Source: Bacteroidota bacterium
Lineage (GTDB): Bacteria > Bacteroidota > Bacteroidia > Bacteroidales > GCA-2748055
Assembly (NCBI GenBank): GCA_024640885.1
Contig: JAHEEC010000014.1
Location: forward strand, 1-38,737
Direction of reading: 5' to 3'
DNA length: 38,737 bases
The notes beneath the pieces are model-generated. The model saw only the letters and a program-made list of their open reading frames with translations, searched no databases and was not told where the DNA came from. The position numbers were made by a program, and so were the translations under genes. Positions within the stretch are counted from its first letter, which is position 1. Every line of letters starts with the position of its first letter. Below, piece by piece: positions 1-6,984 of the stretch.

Positions 1-264
1 TATGGATTGAAGCCGGAAACCGTTCATCAGATCAGCGAATCAATCTGGATTGATTCATCTGCAGTGAGAAAGATCCGCCTGGACAGCATCAGCTTCAGGG
101 ATCTTCTCAGGCACCCGTACCTGGGAATTGAAGATGTGCGGGCCCTGATCCGTTACAGGGACTACAGGGGCCATATTGCCTCCCCGGAGGAACTTTATGA
201 GAACTTCATATTACCCGATTCGACCCTGGAAAGGGTTCGTCCCTATCTTTATTGCGGGAATTGA
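1..264 (+). CDS. Helix-hairpin-helix (ComEA-like) protein, 3' end only
   Basis: This reading frame is open from the first base of the window, so it is the C-terminal part of a gene that begins upstream; the TTG at 7 is probably not its start. The visible 87 residues hold a helix-hairpin-helix-like pattern: a 'FRDLLRHPYLG' segment, then 'DVRALIRYRDYRG', then 'SPEELYE'. This arrangement occurs in the C-terminal repeats of ComEA-type DNA-binding proteins of Bacteroidota. The family binds DNA non-specifically through its hairpins; the role of this copy is unknown. It lies upstream of rpsU on the same strand but is separated from it by about 200 bp holding a promoter. The family call is moderately sure; the function is not determined. 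Confidence 0.6.
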   Translation, partial: YGLKPETVHQISESIWIDSSAVRKIRLDSISFRDLLRHPYLGIEDVRALIRYRDYRGHIASPEELYENFILPDSTLERVRPYLYCGN

Positions 265-409
265 TCAACATCTTATATGGAATGTTGCCTTGCACTTGTT
301 TTTTTTATATTTTTATGGAGAGATGATGAATGGTTTGTCAAAATTCCTGGATCTACTATAAATTAATACTGCTGTCAATTTCAGTCTGCTTAAAAAATCA
401 TTGAGTTTA

Positions 410-441
410 GTTGAATATTAGGAATGGATTTTCTAAATTTG
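410..441 (+). promoter_or_regulatory. Bacteroidota-type promoter for rpsU operon
   Basis: A -33-like TTG (411-413, preceded by G) is followed after 20 nt by TAAATTTG (434-441), an exact match to the TAnnTTTG -7 box used by the Bacteroidota primary sigma factor. Transcription would start near 448, leaving a leader of only about 20 nt before the rpsU ATG at 468. The rest of the 203-bp gap upstream (265-467) holds a weak CAACAT/ATGTTG hairpin (266-287) and a T-run (299-306), but no clear terminator. Confidence 0.65.
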
Positions 442-467
442 CGGCTCGAAAATTAAAAAAGATTGAA

Positions 468-659
468 ATGATTGTAATTCCCATTAAAGAGGGTGAGAAT
501 ATTGAAAGGGCTTTAAAAAAGTTCAAGCGCAAGTTCGAGAAGACAGGTGTTGTGAAGGAGCTGAGAAACCGTCAGGCATTTGCAAAACCTTCAGTAACAA
601 AGCGTCAGCAGAAACTTAAGGCCATCTATATTCAGCAATTGCAGCAGCAAGAAGATTAA
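468..659 (+). CDS. rpsU: 30S ribosomal protein bS21
   Basis: This encodes 63 residues, the usual length for bS21 in this phylum, with the basic family core (ERALKKFKRKFEKTGVVKEL) and the C-terminal QQLQQQE tail. bS21 sits on the 30S platform. In Bacteroidota it helps bS18 and bS6 sequester the 16S rRNA 3' tail, which makes ribosomes largely blind to Shine-Dalgarno sequences. I chose the ATG at 468; an in-frame TTG at 411 would add 19 residues foreign to the family and lies inside the promoter. The leader is A-rich with no Shine-Dalgarno sequence, unlike rpsU of many Flavobacteriales, which has a very strong autoregulatory one. It is the first gene of an operon with the recombinase and hpf. 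Confidence 0.95.
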   Translation: MIVIPIKEGENIERALKKFKRKFEKTGVVKELRNRQAFAKPSVTKRQQKLKAIYIQQLQQQED

Positions 660-695
660 GTCTCCGGGATTTTGGCAGAAGATGAATAGCTGCCC

Positions 696-1577
696 ATGGC
701 CAGGATTGAAGAATTTCTTTTATACCTGAAAGCGGAGAAGAGGTATGCGGCGCATACCCTCAAAGCTTACAAGACCGATTTAGATCAATTCCATGCTTTT
801 TGTCACCATGGTGACCGGGAAGGCATGGATTTGCATTTTAGAACCATCCGGTCATGGGTGGTCTCTCTCATGGATTCGGGCTACTCCCCCAGGACCGTCC
901 ATCGCAAACTCACCTCTCTGAGGAGTTACTGCAAATACCTGATCCGGCTGGGCGACCTGGACTCCAATCCCACGGACCGGGTGCTTAAACCAAGACTGAA
1001 CAAGCGCGTGCCCTCGTTCGTGGATGAGCCCAGCATGGACCGCCTGCTTGATGATTATGATTTTGGTGAAAATTTCACCGGGATCAGGAACAGGCTGGTG
1101 ATGGATCTGCTGTATCAGACGGGTATGCGCAGAAATGAGTTAATCGGATTGACAGCGGGTTCGTTGAACCTTGAGGGGGAGAGCATCAGGGTGCTGGGCA
1201 AACGGGGAAAGGAAAGGATCATCCCCCTGGGTCATGAACTGGCGATCTCCCTTACCCGTTATTTGGCCCTGCGTCCCCAACCGGCCGGGGAACCCGGTCA
1301 TGATTATCTTCTGGTCACAGAGAAGGGGCGGCCGCTTTATGATAAGCTGGTCTACAGAATCGTCAATCAATACCTCTCCCTGGTGACCACCCTTGATAAA
1401 AAGAGTCCCCATGTGCTGCGGCACACCTTTGCCACACACATGTTGAACCGGGGTGCCGATCTGAATGCCATCAAAGAATTGCTCGGGCATGCGAACCTTT
1501 CGGCCACTCAGGTGTATACCCATAACACGTTCAAGAAGTTAAAGTCTATTTATAATCAGGCCCACCCAAGGGCCTAA
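696..1577 (+). CDS. XerC/XerD-type tyrosine recombinase
   Basis: This 293-residue protein has the length and two-domain layout of XerC/XerD. An N-terminal SAM-like core-binding domain (about 1-90) is followed by the catalytic domain. The full catalytic set is visible: R145 in TGMRRNEL, K172 in GKRGKER, H239 and R242 in SPHVLRHTFATH, H265 in ELLGHANLS and the nucleophile Y274 in VYTHN. The family resolves chromosome dimers at dif. Its place between rpsU and hpf suggests a housekeeping Xer protein rather than a mobile-element integrase, and no element borders are seen beside it. Whether it is XerC or XerD cannot be told from sequence alone. The ATG at 696 lies 36 nt after rpsU and has no Shine-Dalgarno sequence. 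Confidence 0.9.
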   Translation: MARIEEFLLYLKAEKRYAAHTLKAYKTDLDQFHAFCHHGDREGMDLHFRTIRSWVVSLMDSGYSPRTVHRKLTSLRSYCKYLIRLGDLDSNPTDRVLKPRLNKRVPSFVDEPSMDRLLDDYDFGENFTGIRNRLVMDLLYQTGMRRNELIGLTAGSLNLEGESIRVLGKRGKERIIPLGHELAISLTRYLALRPQPAGEPGHDYLLVTEKGRPLYDKLVYRIVNQYLSLVTTLDKKSPHVLRHTFATHMLNRGADLNAIKELLGHANLSATQVYTHNTFKKLKSIYNQAHPRA

Positions 1578-1581
1578 AAAG

Positions 1582-1590
1582 AAGGAGGTG
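1582..1590 (+). promoter_or_regulatory. Extended Shine-Dalgarno of hpf
   Basis: AAGGAGGTG is a nine-base perfect complement of the 16S rRNA anti-SD (CACCTCCTT). The GGAGG core lies 5 nt from the ATG at 1594. It is the only extended Shine-Dalgarno sequence I found among about 30 gene starts in the window; most other starts have A-rich, SD-less leaders. It decides the start: the GTG at 1588 is part of this element and is not the initiator. Confidence 0.85.
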
Positions 1591-1593
1591 CCT

Positions 1594-1896
1594 ATGAACA
1601 TTAAGATGCATTCTATCCGTTTTGATGCGGATAAGAAGCTGTTGGAATTCGTTGACACGAAGGTGAAGAAGCTGCCAACCGTATATGACGATATACTGGG
1701 CGCAGAAGTATTTCTCAGGCTTGACAAAGACACAACCGACAGGGAAAATAAACTGGTGGAGATCAAGCTTGATGTGAAAGGGCAAACTGTATTTGCCAAG
1801 AAGCAATGCAAGACGTTTGAGGAAGCAACTGATCTTTCGGTTGAGGCTTTAAAGAAGCAACTTGTAAGACGAAAGCAGAAAATAAGAAAAAAATAG
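1594..1896 (+). CDS. hpf: Ribosome hibernation promoting factor, short form (HPF/RaiA family)
   Basis: The product has 100 residues, matching the short HPF/YfiA class with only the single beta-alpha-beta-beta-beta-alpha domain and no C-terminal dimerisation domain. The family binds the decoding region of the 30S subunit in stationary phase, blocking mRNA and tRNA sites and protecting idle ribosomes. A basic C-terminus (LVRRKQKIRKK) and the 'ILGAEVFLRLDKD' strand region fit the family. It is the last gene of the rpsU operon, 16 nt after the recombinase, and is followed by a terminator at 1915-1940. Its translation signal is an unusually strong Shine-Dalgarno sequence for this phylum, which suggests translation control different from that of its neighbours. 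Confidence 0.92.
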   Translation: MNIKMHSIRFDADKKLLEFVDTKVKKLPTVYDDILGAEVFLRLDKDTTDRENKLVEIKLDVKGQTVFAKKQCKTFEEATDLSVEALKKQLVRRKQKIRKK

Positions 1897-1914
1897 TCCC
1901 ATTAAAATCTGTTG

Positions 1915-1940
1915 AAAAGGCTGCTCCGGCAGCTTTTTTT
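1915..1940 (+). terminator. Intrinsic terminator after hpf
   Basis: The stem GCTGC (1920-1924) pairs with GCAGC (1929-1933) across a TCCG tetraloop. It is extended by an A-run pairing with the T-run and followed by seven T residues (1934-1940). It closes the rpsU-recombinase-hpf operon. Confidence 0.85.
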
Positions 1941-1967
1941 ATGCCTTTCAAAAAAGAGACATATTTT

Positions 1968-1999
1968 TTTGTGATATAATCAAAATATTCATACATTTG
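1968..1999 (+). promoter_or_regulatory. Consensus promoter of tRNA-tuf operon
   Basis: TTTG (1968-1971), a 20-nt spacer and TACATTTG (1992-1999) match both halves of the Bacteroidota TTTG/TAnnTTTG promoter exactly. The start would fall near 2006, about 37 nt upstream of the first tRNA. It is one of the strongest-looking promoters in the window, as expected for tRNAs and EF-Tu. Confidence 0.85.
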
Positions 2000-2042
2000 C
2001 GAACCGATTTTGGAGGGTATATTTCATTGACGTTCTTTGTAT

Positions 2043-2116
2043 GCCGATGTAGCTCAGTTGGTCAGAGCAGCTGATTTGTAATCAGCAGGTCGTGGGTTCG
2101 AATCCCTCCATCGGCT
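2043..2116 (+). tRNA. tRNA-Thr (anticodon TGT)
   Basis: This 74-nt cloverleaf has the acceptor GCCGATG/CATCGGC with discriminator T. The anticodon stem GCTGA/TCAGC encloses the loop TTTGTAA, giving anticodon TGT. The T-loop is TTCGAAT. No CCA is encoded. It is the first gene of the cluster. Confidence 0.97.
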
Positions 2117-2155
2117 CTGATTATTTTTGTGGCGTACTTTAATTATTGAAAAATA

Positions 2156-2238
2156 GGGGAGATACCAAAGTGGCCAACTGGGGTAGACTGTAAATCTACT
2201 GTCGTACGACTTCGGAGGTTCGAATCCTTCTCTCCCCA
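2156..2238 (+). tRNA. tRNA-Tyr (anticodon GTA)
   Basis: This 83-nt class II tRNA has a long variable arm. The acceptor is GGGGAGA/TCTCCCC with discriminator A. The anticodon stem GTAGA/TCTAC encloses the loop CTGTAAA, giving GTA. Its last 16 bases plus one flanking base recur 70 bp downstream (2293-2309). Confidence 0.97.
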
Positions 2239-2239
2239 C

Positions 2240-2292
2240 GAGTACTTTGTAGTGATCGGGATAAAAGGATCACGAGCATCAACGATGCGAGT
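2240..2292 (+). other. 53-nt spacer with two hairpins between tRNA-Tyr repeats
   Basis: Between the two copies of the tRNA-Tyr 3' end lies a stretch with two short inverted repeats. GTGATC (2252-2257) pairs with GATCAC (2268-2273) around a 10-nt loop. GCATC (2276-2280) pairs with GATGC (2284-2288) around AAC. No reading frame is apparent. It would be co-transcribed with the tRNAs and removed during processing unless it has a role of its own. Confidence 0.6.
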
Positions 2293-2309
2293 AATCCTTC
2301 TCTCCCCAC
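2293..2309 (+). repeat. Duplicated 3' end of tRNA-Tyr
   Basis: AATCCTTCTCTCCCCAC here is identical over 17 nt to 2223-2239, which is the 3' strand of the T-arm, the acceptor 3' strand, the discriminator and one flanking base of tRNA-Tyr. The sequence after each copy is also loosely similar (an ACTTTG or CTCTTTG motif). No 5' half is present, so it is not a second tRNA. Repeats of tRNA 3' ends are typical of attachment-site duplications, but only 53 bp separate the copies. Confidence 0.85.
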
Positions 2310-2328
2310 TTACTCTTTGAGAAATCAA

Positions 2329-2401
2329 GCGGGAATAGCTCAGTTGGTAGAGCACAACCCTTCCAAGGTTGGGGTCGCGAGTTCGAGCCTCGTTTCCCGC
2401 T
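2329..2401 (+). tRNA. tRNA-Gly (anticodon TCC)
   Basis: This 73-nt cloverleaf has the acceptor GCGGGAA/TTCCCGC with discriminator T. The anticodon stem CAACC/GGTTG encloses the loop CTTCCAA, giving TCC. The T-loop is TTCGAGC. Confidence 0.97.
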
Positions 2402-2415
2402 CAAACCTTGAGTAA

Positions 2416-2487
2416 GCCGATGTAGCTCAGGGGTAGAGCGCTTCCTTGGTAAGGAAGAGGTCCCGGGTTCAATTCCCGGCATTGGCT
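2416..2487 (+). tRNA. tRNA-Thr (anticodon GGT)
   Basis: This 72-nt cloverleaf has the acceptor GCCGATG/CATTGGC with one G-T wobble and discriminator T. The anticodon stem CTTCC/GGAAG encloses the loop TTGGTAA, giving GGT. With the TGT isoacceptor at 2043 the cluster carries two threonine tRNAs. Confidence 0.97.
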
Positions 2488-2543
2488 CTGAATATTGTAA
2501 AATAGTAAACGTAAACAAGTACCTAATTAATTTAAATTAAGTT

Positions 2544-3731
2544 ATGGCTAAGGAAAAATTTGACAGGTCCAAACCGCACGTCAATATCGGTACCATCGGT
2601 CACGTTGACCACGGTAAAACCACATTGACCGCTGCTATTACCCAGGTCCTTGCAAAAAAGGGTCTCTCTGAAATCAGGAGCTTTGACTCTATTGACAATG
2701 CACCCGAAGAGAAAGAGCGTGGTATTACCATTAACACTGCTCACGTTGAATACCAAACAGCGAACCGTCACTATGCGCACGTTGACTGTCCGGGTCACGC
2801 TGACTATGTGAAGAACATGGTTACAGGTGCTGCACAGATGGACGGAGCGATCATTGTGGTTGCAGGAACTGACGGTCCTATGCCTCAGACACGGGAACAC
2901 ATCCTCCTGGCACGCCAGGTGAACGTGCCCAAGATCGTTGTTTTCCTGAACAAGGTGGACATGGTGGACGATCCGGAATTGCTCGAACTTGTTGAAATGG
3001 AAATTCGTGAATTGCTGGATTTCTATGAGTTTGACGGCGACAACGCCCCTGTGATTCACGGATCTGCACTGGGTGCACTCAACGGAGAAGCCAAGTGGGA
3101 AGAGAAGGTGATGGAATTGATGGATGCGGTTGATACCTATATTCCCATTCCTCCACGCGAAATCGAGAAGCCATTCCTGATGCCAGTGGAAGATGTATTC
3201 TCGATCACAGGACGCGGTACTGTGGCTACCGGCCGGATCGAAACTGGTGTGGTGAACACCGGTGATGAGGTAAACCTCATTGGCCTTGGCGCTGAAGGAA
3301 AAAAGACTGTTGTAACCGGCGTGGAAATGTTCCGCAAGATCCTCGATCGGGGAGAGGCTGGTGACAACGTGGGTCTGTTGCTTCGTGGTGTGGATAAAAA
3401 GGAGATCAAGAGGGGTATGGTTATTGCCAAGCCCGGATCGATCACCCCCCACACCGAGTTCAAGGCACAGGTCTATGTACTTAAAAAAGAAGAAGGTGGA
3501 CGCCATACTCCCTTCCATAACAACTATCGTCCTCAATTCTACCTTAGAACACTGGATGTAACCGGTGAGATCATGCTTCCCGAGGGAACTGAGATGGTAA
3601 TGCCTGGTGATGACGTGGAGATCAAGGTAACCCTGATCTATCCCGTTGCTATCAACGTCGGACTCCGCTTCGCCATCCGTGAAGGTGGAAGAACGGTTGG
3701 TGCCGGTCAGGTGATTAGCATTGAGGTCTAG
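2544..3731 (+). CDS. tuf: Elongation factor Tu
   Basis: This 395-residue GTPase delivers aminoacyl-tRNA to the ribosomal A site. The G motifs are complete: GHVDHGKT (19-26), DCPGH (81-85), NKVD (136-139) and SAL (174-176). Domains 2 and 3 follow, with [11 protein letters not shown] near 220 and the C-terminal family end VISIEV. It lies 56 nt after tRNA-Thr without a visible promoter or terminator between, so it is probably co-transcribed with the tRNAs. The leader is AT-rich with no Shine-Dalgarno sequence. A large antisense open frame over this gene is a codon-usage shadow. Confidence 0.99.
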   Translation: MAKEKFDRSKPHVNIGTIGHVDHGKTTLTAAITQVLAKKGLSEIRSFDSIDNAPEEKERGITINTAHVEYQTANRHYAHVDCPGHADYVKNMVTGAAQMDGAIIVVAGTDGPMPQTREHILLARQVNVPKIVVFLNKVDMVDDPELLELVEMEIRELLDFYEFDGDNAPVIHGSALGALNGEAKWEEKVMELMDAVDTYIPIPPREIEKPFLMPVEDVFSITGRGTVATGRIETGVVNTGDEVNLIGLGAEGKKTVVTGVEMFRKILDRGEAGDNVGLLLRGVDKKEIKRGMVIAKPGSITPHTEFKAQVYVLKKEEGGRHTPFHNNYRPQFYLRTLDVTGEIMLPEGTEMVMPGDDVEIKVTLIYPVAINVGLRFAIREGGRTVGAGQVISIEV

Positions 3732-3751
3732 GATTACCAAACTTGAAGGAT

Positions 3752-3790
3752 AGGGAGCTCGGGTCGTGAAATAATGAACCCGGCTTCTCT
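3752..3790 (+). other. Hairpin between tuf and tRNA-Trp
   Basis: AGGGAGCTCGGGT (3752-3764) can pair with ACCCGGCTTCTCT (3778-3790) in a 13-position stem with one mismatch and three G-T wobbles around a 13-nt loop. No T-run follows, so this is more likely an RNA-processing or mRNA 3'-end-stabilising structure than an intrinsic terminator. Confidence 0.45.
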
Positions 3791-3846
3791 ATTTAGATAC
3801 ACTGATCACATGGCAAGATGCCATAACGCATTGCATATTGTGGTAC

Positions 3847-3919
3847 ACGGGTGTAGCTCAGTTGGTAGAGCACTGGTCTCCAAAACCAGGTGTCGGGCGT
3901 TCGAGTCGCTCCTCCCGTG
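3847..3919 (+). tRNA. tRNA-Trp (anticodon CCA)
   Basis: This 73-nt cloverleaf has the anticodon stem CTGGT/ACCAG around the loop CTCCAAA, giving CCA. The A1-T72 pair and discriminator G fit bacterial tryptophan tRNA identity. The acceptor ACGGGTG/CTCCCGT has a T-T mismatch at position 6-67. It lies between tuf and secE, the conserved place in many bacteria. Confidence 0.95.
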
Positions 3920-3931
3920 CAAATATTAATA

Positions 3932-4126
3932 ATGATGAAGAGAATAGTTAACTACCTGAAGGAATCCTATAATGAACTGGTGCACAAAGTGACCTGGCCC
4001 ACTTGGAAAGATCTTCAAAGCAGTGCACTTGTTGTCATGGTTGCGTCTCTGATTTTTGCCCTCATTGTCTTCGCCATGGATATTTCTTTTCAGAAGATCC
4101 TTGAAGGCATTTATAAATTAGTGTAA
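3932..4126 (+). CDS. secE: Preprotein translocase subunit SecE
   Basis: The 64-residue single-span form of SecE has an amphipathic N-terminal helix (IVNYLKESYNELVHKVTWPT) with the family's conserved TWP motif. One transmembrane helix follows at about residues 32-50. SecE clamps SecY in the protein-conducting channel of the inner membrane. I chose the first of two adjacent ATG codons (3932; the other is 3935). The open frame extends upstream into tRNA-Trp, which is not coding. The gene lies 12 nt after tRNA-Trp and 3 nt before nusG, the classical order. Confidence 0.95.
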   Translation: MMKRIVNYLKESYNELVHKVTWPTWKDLQSSALVVMVASLIFALIVFAMDISFQKILEGIYKLV

Positions 4127-4129
4127 TCC

Positions 4130-4681
4130 ATGAGCAATCTGGAAAAGAAGTGGTACGTTCTCAGGGCTATAGGCGGCAAGGAGAAGAAGGCCAAAGAGTA
4201 TCTTGAAAGTGAAATAAACAGGCTGAACCTGCAGGACTACATTGAGCAGGTGCTGATACCGACGGAGAAGGTATACCAGATCCGCAACGGAAAAAAGATC
4301 AGCAAGGAGCGCAATTATTTCCCGGGTTATGTATTGGTAGAGGCCGCCCTCACAGGTGAAATCCCCCATATCCTCAGAAATATCCCCAATATCATCGGGT
4401 TTCTTGGCTCCGAAGGAGACCAGGCTCCCACGCCCCTCAGGCCGTCTGAAGTGAACAGGATCCTTGGAAAGGTGGATGAACTGTCTGCCAGTGACGAGGA
4501 GATTACCGTACCATTTTTCGTGGGTGAATCCGTGAAGGTGATCGATGGTCCGTTCAACAGCTTCACGGGCATCATCGAAGAGGTGAATGATGAGAAGAAA
4601 AAGCTCAAAGTGATGGTGAAGATCTTTGGTCGCAAAACACCGCTGGAACTGAGCTTTATGCAAGTAGAAAAAGAAGGTTAA
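4130..4681 (+). CDS. nusG: Transcription termination/antitermination protein NusG
   Basis: This 183-residue protein has the NGN domain first ([30 protein letters not shown] near 64-74; the IIGFLG region near 90) and a C-terminal KOW domain ([25 protein letters not shown], about 127-151). NusG binds the RNA polymerase clamp to aid processivity and couples polymerase to Rho or the ribosome. It is followed by 104 bp before rplK with no convincing promoter. Confidence 0.97.
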   Translation: MSNLEKKWYVLRAIGGKEKKAKEYLESEINRLNLQDYIEQVLIPTEKVYQIRNGKKISKERNYFPGYVLVEAALTGEIPHILRNIPNIIGFLGSEGDQAPTPLRPSEVNRILGKVDELSASDEEITVPFFVGESVKVIDGPFNSFTGIIEEVNDEKKKLKVMVKIFGRKTPLELSFMQVEKEG

Positions 4682-4785
4682 TAAATTAAGAGATTACAAT
4701 TTCCGGACAATGATATATCCCATGAATGCTTCCTGTATGGTTGTCAACGAATTGTAAGCGGTAAGTATATAAACAGTTAAATAAA

Positions 4786-5229
4786 ATGGCAAAAGAAGTA
4801 GAAGGCTTAATCAAGTTGCAAATCAGGGGTGGTGCTGCTAATCCATCCCCTCCCGTGGGGCCCGCACTGGGTGCCAAGGGTGTCAACATCATGGAGTTCT
4901 GCAAGCAGTTTAATGGCAGGACCCAGGAGCAGGCCGGGAAACTATTGCCAGTGATCATTACCGTTTTTTCCGATAAGTCCTTTGAATTTATCGTAAAAAC
5001 ACCCCCGGTGGCGGTTCAGTTGCTTGAATTGGCAAAGATCAAGAGTGGATCTGCTGAATCCAACAGGGTGAAGGTAGCAAGCGTTTCCTGGGAACAGGTG
5101 CGCCAGATTGCTGAGGCAAAGATGCCCGACCTGAACGCGTTTACTGTGGAGTCTGCTATGAGAATGGTTGCCGGTACCGCAAGGAGTATGGGAATTTCTG
5201 TAAAAGGAGAATTTCCGTCTAACAATTAA
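4786..5229 (+). CDS. rplK: 50S ribosomal protein uL11
   Basis: This 147-residue protein starts with the basic N-terminal domain carrying the proline-rich [10 protein letters not shown] motif (about 21-30) used for L7/L12-stalk and GTPase-factor interplay. The rRNA-binding C-terminal domain ends in the family pattern [13 protein letters not shown]. It binds the GTPase-associated centre of 23S rRNA. It begins the rplKAJL group. The preceding 104-bp leader could host L1 feedback control by analogy with other bacteria, but I did not identify the site. Confidence 0.98.
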   Translation: MAKEVEGLIKLQIRGGAANPSPPVGPALGAKGVNIMEFCKQFNGRTQEQAGKLLPVIITVFSDKSFEFIVKTPPVAVQLLELAKIKSGSAESNRVKVASVSWEQVRQIAEAKMPDLNAFTVESAMRMVAGTARSMGISVKGEFPSNN

Positions 5230-5241
5230 TTCGTGTGAAAG

Positions 5242-5937
5242 ATGAGTAGACTTACTAAAAACAGGAAGTTAGCTTTAGAAAAGTTAGACAAGGACCAACA
5301 ATACACCATTGGTGATGCTTCAAGCCTTGTGAAGGAGATGACCAGCACTAAATTTGACGCTTCGGTAGATATCGATGTGCGGTTGGGTGTTGATCCCAGG
5401 AAAGCAAACCAGATGGTTCGTGGCGTTGTGACCCTGCCCCATGGAACGGGCAAAGAAGTCAGGGTTCTGGTGCTGTGTACTCCCGAGAAGGAAGAAGAAG
5501 CAAAACAGGCAGGAGCCGACTATGTGGGGCTTGATGACTATATCGAGAAGATCGAAAAGGGTTGGACCGATATGGATGTAATTATCACCATGCCCCCCGT
5601 AATGGCTAAGATTGGTAAACTCGGCCGTGTGCTGGGTCCCAGGGGCCTGATGCCCAATCCCAAGAGTGGTACGGTAACCATGGAAATCGGTAAGGCCGTT
5701 GAAGATGTGAAGATGGGAAAAATCGATTTCAAGGTTGACAAATACGGTATCGTCCATACCTCTATTGGTAAGGTATCCTTTACTGCAGAGAAAATAGCTG
5801 AAAATGCCCGTGAGTTCATTCAAACGATCATCAAGCTAAAACCCACTGCAGCCAAAGGGACCTATATCAAGAGTATCTACCTCTCCAGTACTATGAGTCC
5901 TGGGATCAAGGTAGATCCTAAAGCTATCGAAGATTAA
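5242..5937 (+). CDS. rplA: 50S ribosomal protein uL1
   Basis: This is 231 residues, the standard length. It carries the L1 signatures [20 protein letters not shown] (about 114-133) and [10 protein letters not shown]. uL1 forms the mobile L1 stalk that releases deacylated tRNA and in many bacteria represses its own operon mRNA. It lies 12 nt after rplK and 24 nt before rplJ. Confidence 0.98.
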   Translation: MSRLTKNRKLALEKLDKDQQYTIGDASSLVKEMTSTKFDASVDIDVRLGVDPRKANQMVRGVVTLPHGTGKEVRVLVLCTPEKEEEAKQAGADYVGLDDYIEKIEKGWTDMDVIITMPPVMAKIGKLGRVLGPRGLMPNPKSGTVTMEIGKAVEDVKMGKIDFKVDKYGIVHTSIGKVSFTAEKIAENAREFIQTIIKLKPTAAKGTYIKSIYLSSTMSPGIKVDPKAIED

Positions 5938-5961
5938 TAATCGCTAAAGTGTCTCAATATA

Positions 5962-6483
5962 ATGAGAAGAGAAGAAAAGGAAGTAATCATTGATAATCTT
6001 GCAGGTCGCTTGAACGGCACCAGGCATTTTTATCTCACCGATATTTCGGAGCTGAATGCCGAGGAAACATCGAAACTGAGAAGGAAGTGCTATGAGCGGG
6101 AGATCAGCCTTCTGGTTGTCAAGAATACATTACTCCGAAAAGCAATGGAGAAGTCCAATGGCGACTTTGACCAACTCTACGACGTATTGAAAGATTCTAC
6201 CTCCATCATGTTCTGTGAAACAGGGAATGTCCCTGCCAAACTGATCAAGGAGTTCAGGAAAACAATGGAAAGACCGATCCTGAAGGCCGCTTTCGTGGAA
6301 GAATCGATCTATGTCGGGGATGACCAGTTAGAAGCGCTCTCCAATATTAAATCGAAAAATGAGTTGCTTGCCGATCTGCTTGCACTGTTGCAGTCACCTG
6401 CTTCGAACCTGGTTTCTGCGCTTGCATCAAGCGGGTCAAAAATGGCCGGCGCGCTCAAAACTTTATCAGAAAAAGAAAATTAA
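5962..6483 (+). CDS. rplJ: 50S ribosomal protein uL10
   Basis: This 173-residue protein has the N-terminal rRNA-binding domain opening with [17 protein letters not shown] and a C-terminal helix that binds bL12 dimers (about 140-173). It anchors the stalk that recruits translation GTPases. The gap to rplA is only 24 nt, so the long leader that hosts L10 autoregulation upstream of rplJ in Escherichia coli is absent here. Confidence 0.97.
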   Translation: MRREEKEVIIDNLAGRLNGTRHFYLTDISELNAEETSKLRRKCYEREISLLVVKNTLLRKAMEKSNGDFDQLYDVLKDSTSIMFCETGNVPAKLIKEFRKTMERPILKAAFVEESIYVGDDQLEALSNIKSKNELLADLLALLQSPASNLVSALASSGSKMAGALKTLSEKEN

Positions 6484-6503
6484 ACACATTAAAAATCAAT
6501 AAA

Positions 6504-6881
6504 ATGGCTGACGTTAAAAAAATCGCTGATCAGTTGGTCGAACTGACCGTTAAAGAAGTTAATGAATTGCTTGCAGTGCTTAAGGAAGAGCATGGAATTG
6601 AACCCGCAGCTGCTGCCGTAGCTGTAGCTGGACCTGCTGCCGGTGGCGAAAGTGCTGCCGCTGAAGAAAAAACCGAGTTTGATGTGATCCTGAAAGCTCC
6701 GGGTGGAGCCAAGCTGCAGATTGTGAAGCTTGTGAAGGAACTGACCGGCCTCGGACTTAAAGAAGCAAAAGCTGTAGTTGATTCCGCCCCTGCTCCTGTG
6801 AAAGAGGGAGTTAGCAAGGATGAAGCCGAATCTCTCAAATCCCAATTAGAAGAAGCTGGAGCAGAAGTTGAGCTTAAATAA
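6504..6881 (+). CDS. rplL: 50S ribosomal protein bL12 (L7/L12)
   Basis: This 125-residue acidic protein has an N-terminal dimerisation helix (1-30), an alanine/glycine-rich hinge (about 33-52, [13 protein letters not shown]) and the C-terminal factor-binding domain ([18 protein letters not shown] onward). It recruits EF-Tu, EF-G and other GTPases to the ribosome. Four or more copies per ribosome are needed, which fits the attenuator placed just after the gene. Confidence 0.98.
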   Translation: MADVKKIADQLVELTVKEVNELLAVLKEEHGIEPAAAAVAVAGPAAGGESAAAEEKTEFDVILKAPGGAKLQIVKLVKELTGLGLKEAKAVVDSAPAPVKEGVSKDEAESLKSQLEEAGAEVELK

Positions 6882-6906
6882 TAGGGCAATCGCATTATCC
6901 ACTTAC

Positions 6907-6943
6907 AGGTTTAGATTCCCATACCGGGAGTCTAAGCCTTTTT
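6907..6943 (+). terminator. Attenuator between rplL and rpoB
   Basis: A 14-bp stem pairs AGGTTTAGATTCCC (6907-6920) with GGGAGTCTAAGCCT (6926-6939), with two G-T wobbles and a 5-nt loop, followed by five T residues (6939-6943). As rpoB has no obvious strong promoter of its own, partial read-through would lower rpoBC expression relative to the ribosomal proteins, as at the rplL-rpoB junction of other bacteria. Confidence 0.85.
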
Positions 6944-6984
6944 GCAATTTAATGTTCACACCTTAATACCGGGATTAAAACGCG

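Noticed and set aside
411-467. N-terminal extension of rpsU from a TTG at 411
   Set aside because: The extra residues are not part of bS21, and the segment contains the -33 and -7 promoter boxes.
696-2309. Integrated element running from the tyrosine recombinase to the tRNA-Tyr repeat
   Set aside because: The recombinase lies inside the rpsU-hpf operon, the interval holds only housekeeping genes, and the direct repeats bracket just 53 bp. The recombinase is therefore not an element integrase.
2054-2518. Minus-strand frames across the tRNA cluster
   Set aside because: They run through four tRNA genes and read their conserved loops as peptides; spurious.
2532-3740. 402-codon open frame on the minus strand opposite tuf
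   Set aside because: It mirrors tuf over its whole length, has no family features or start signal, and results from strongly biased codon use in EF-Tu.
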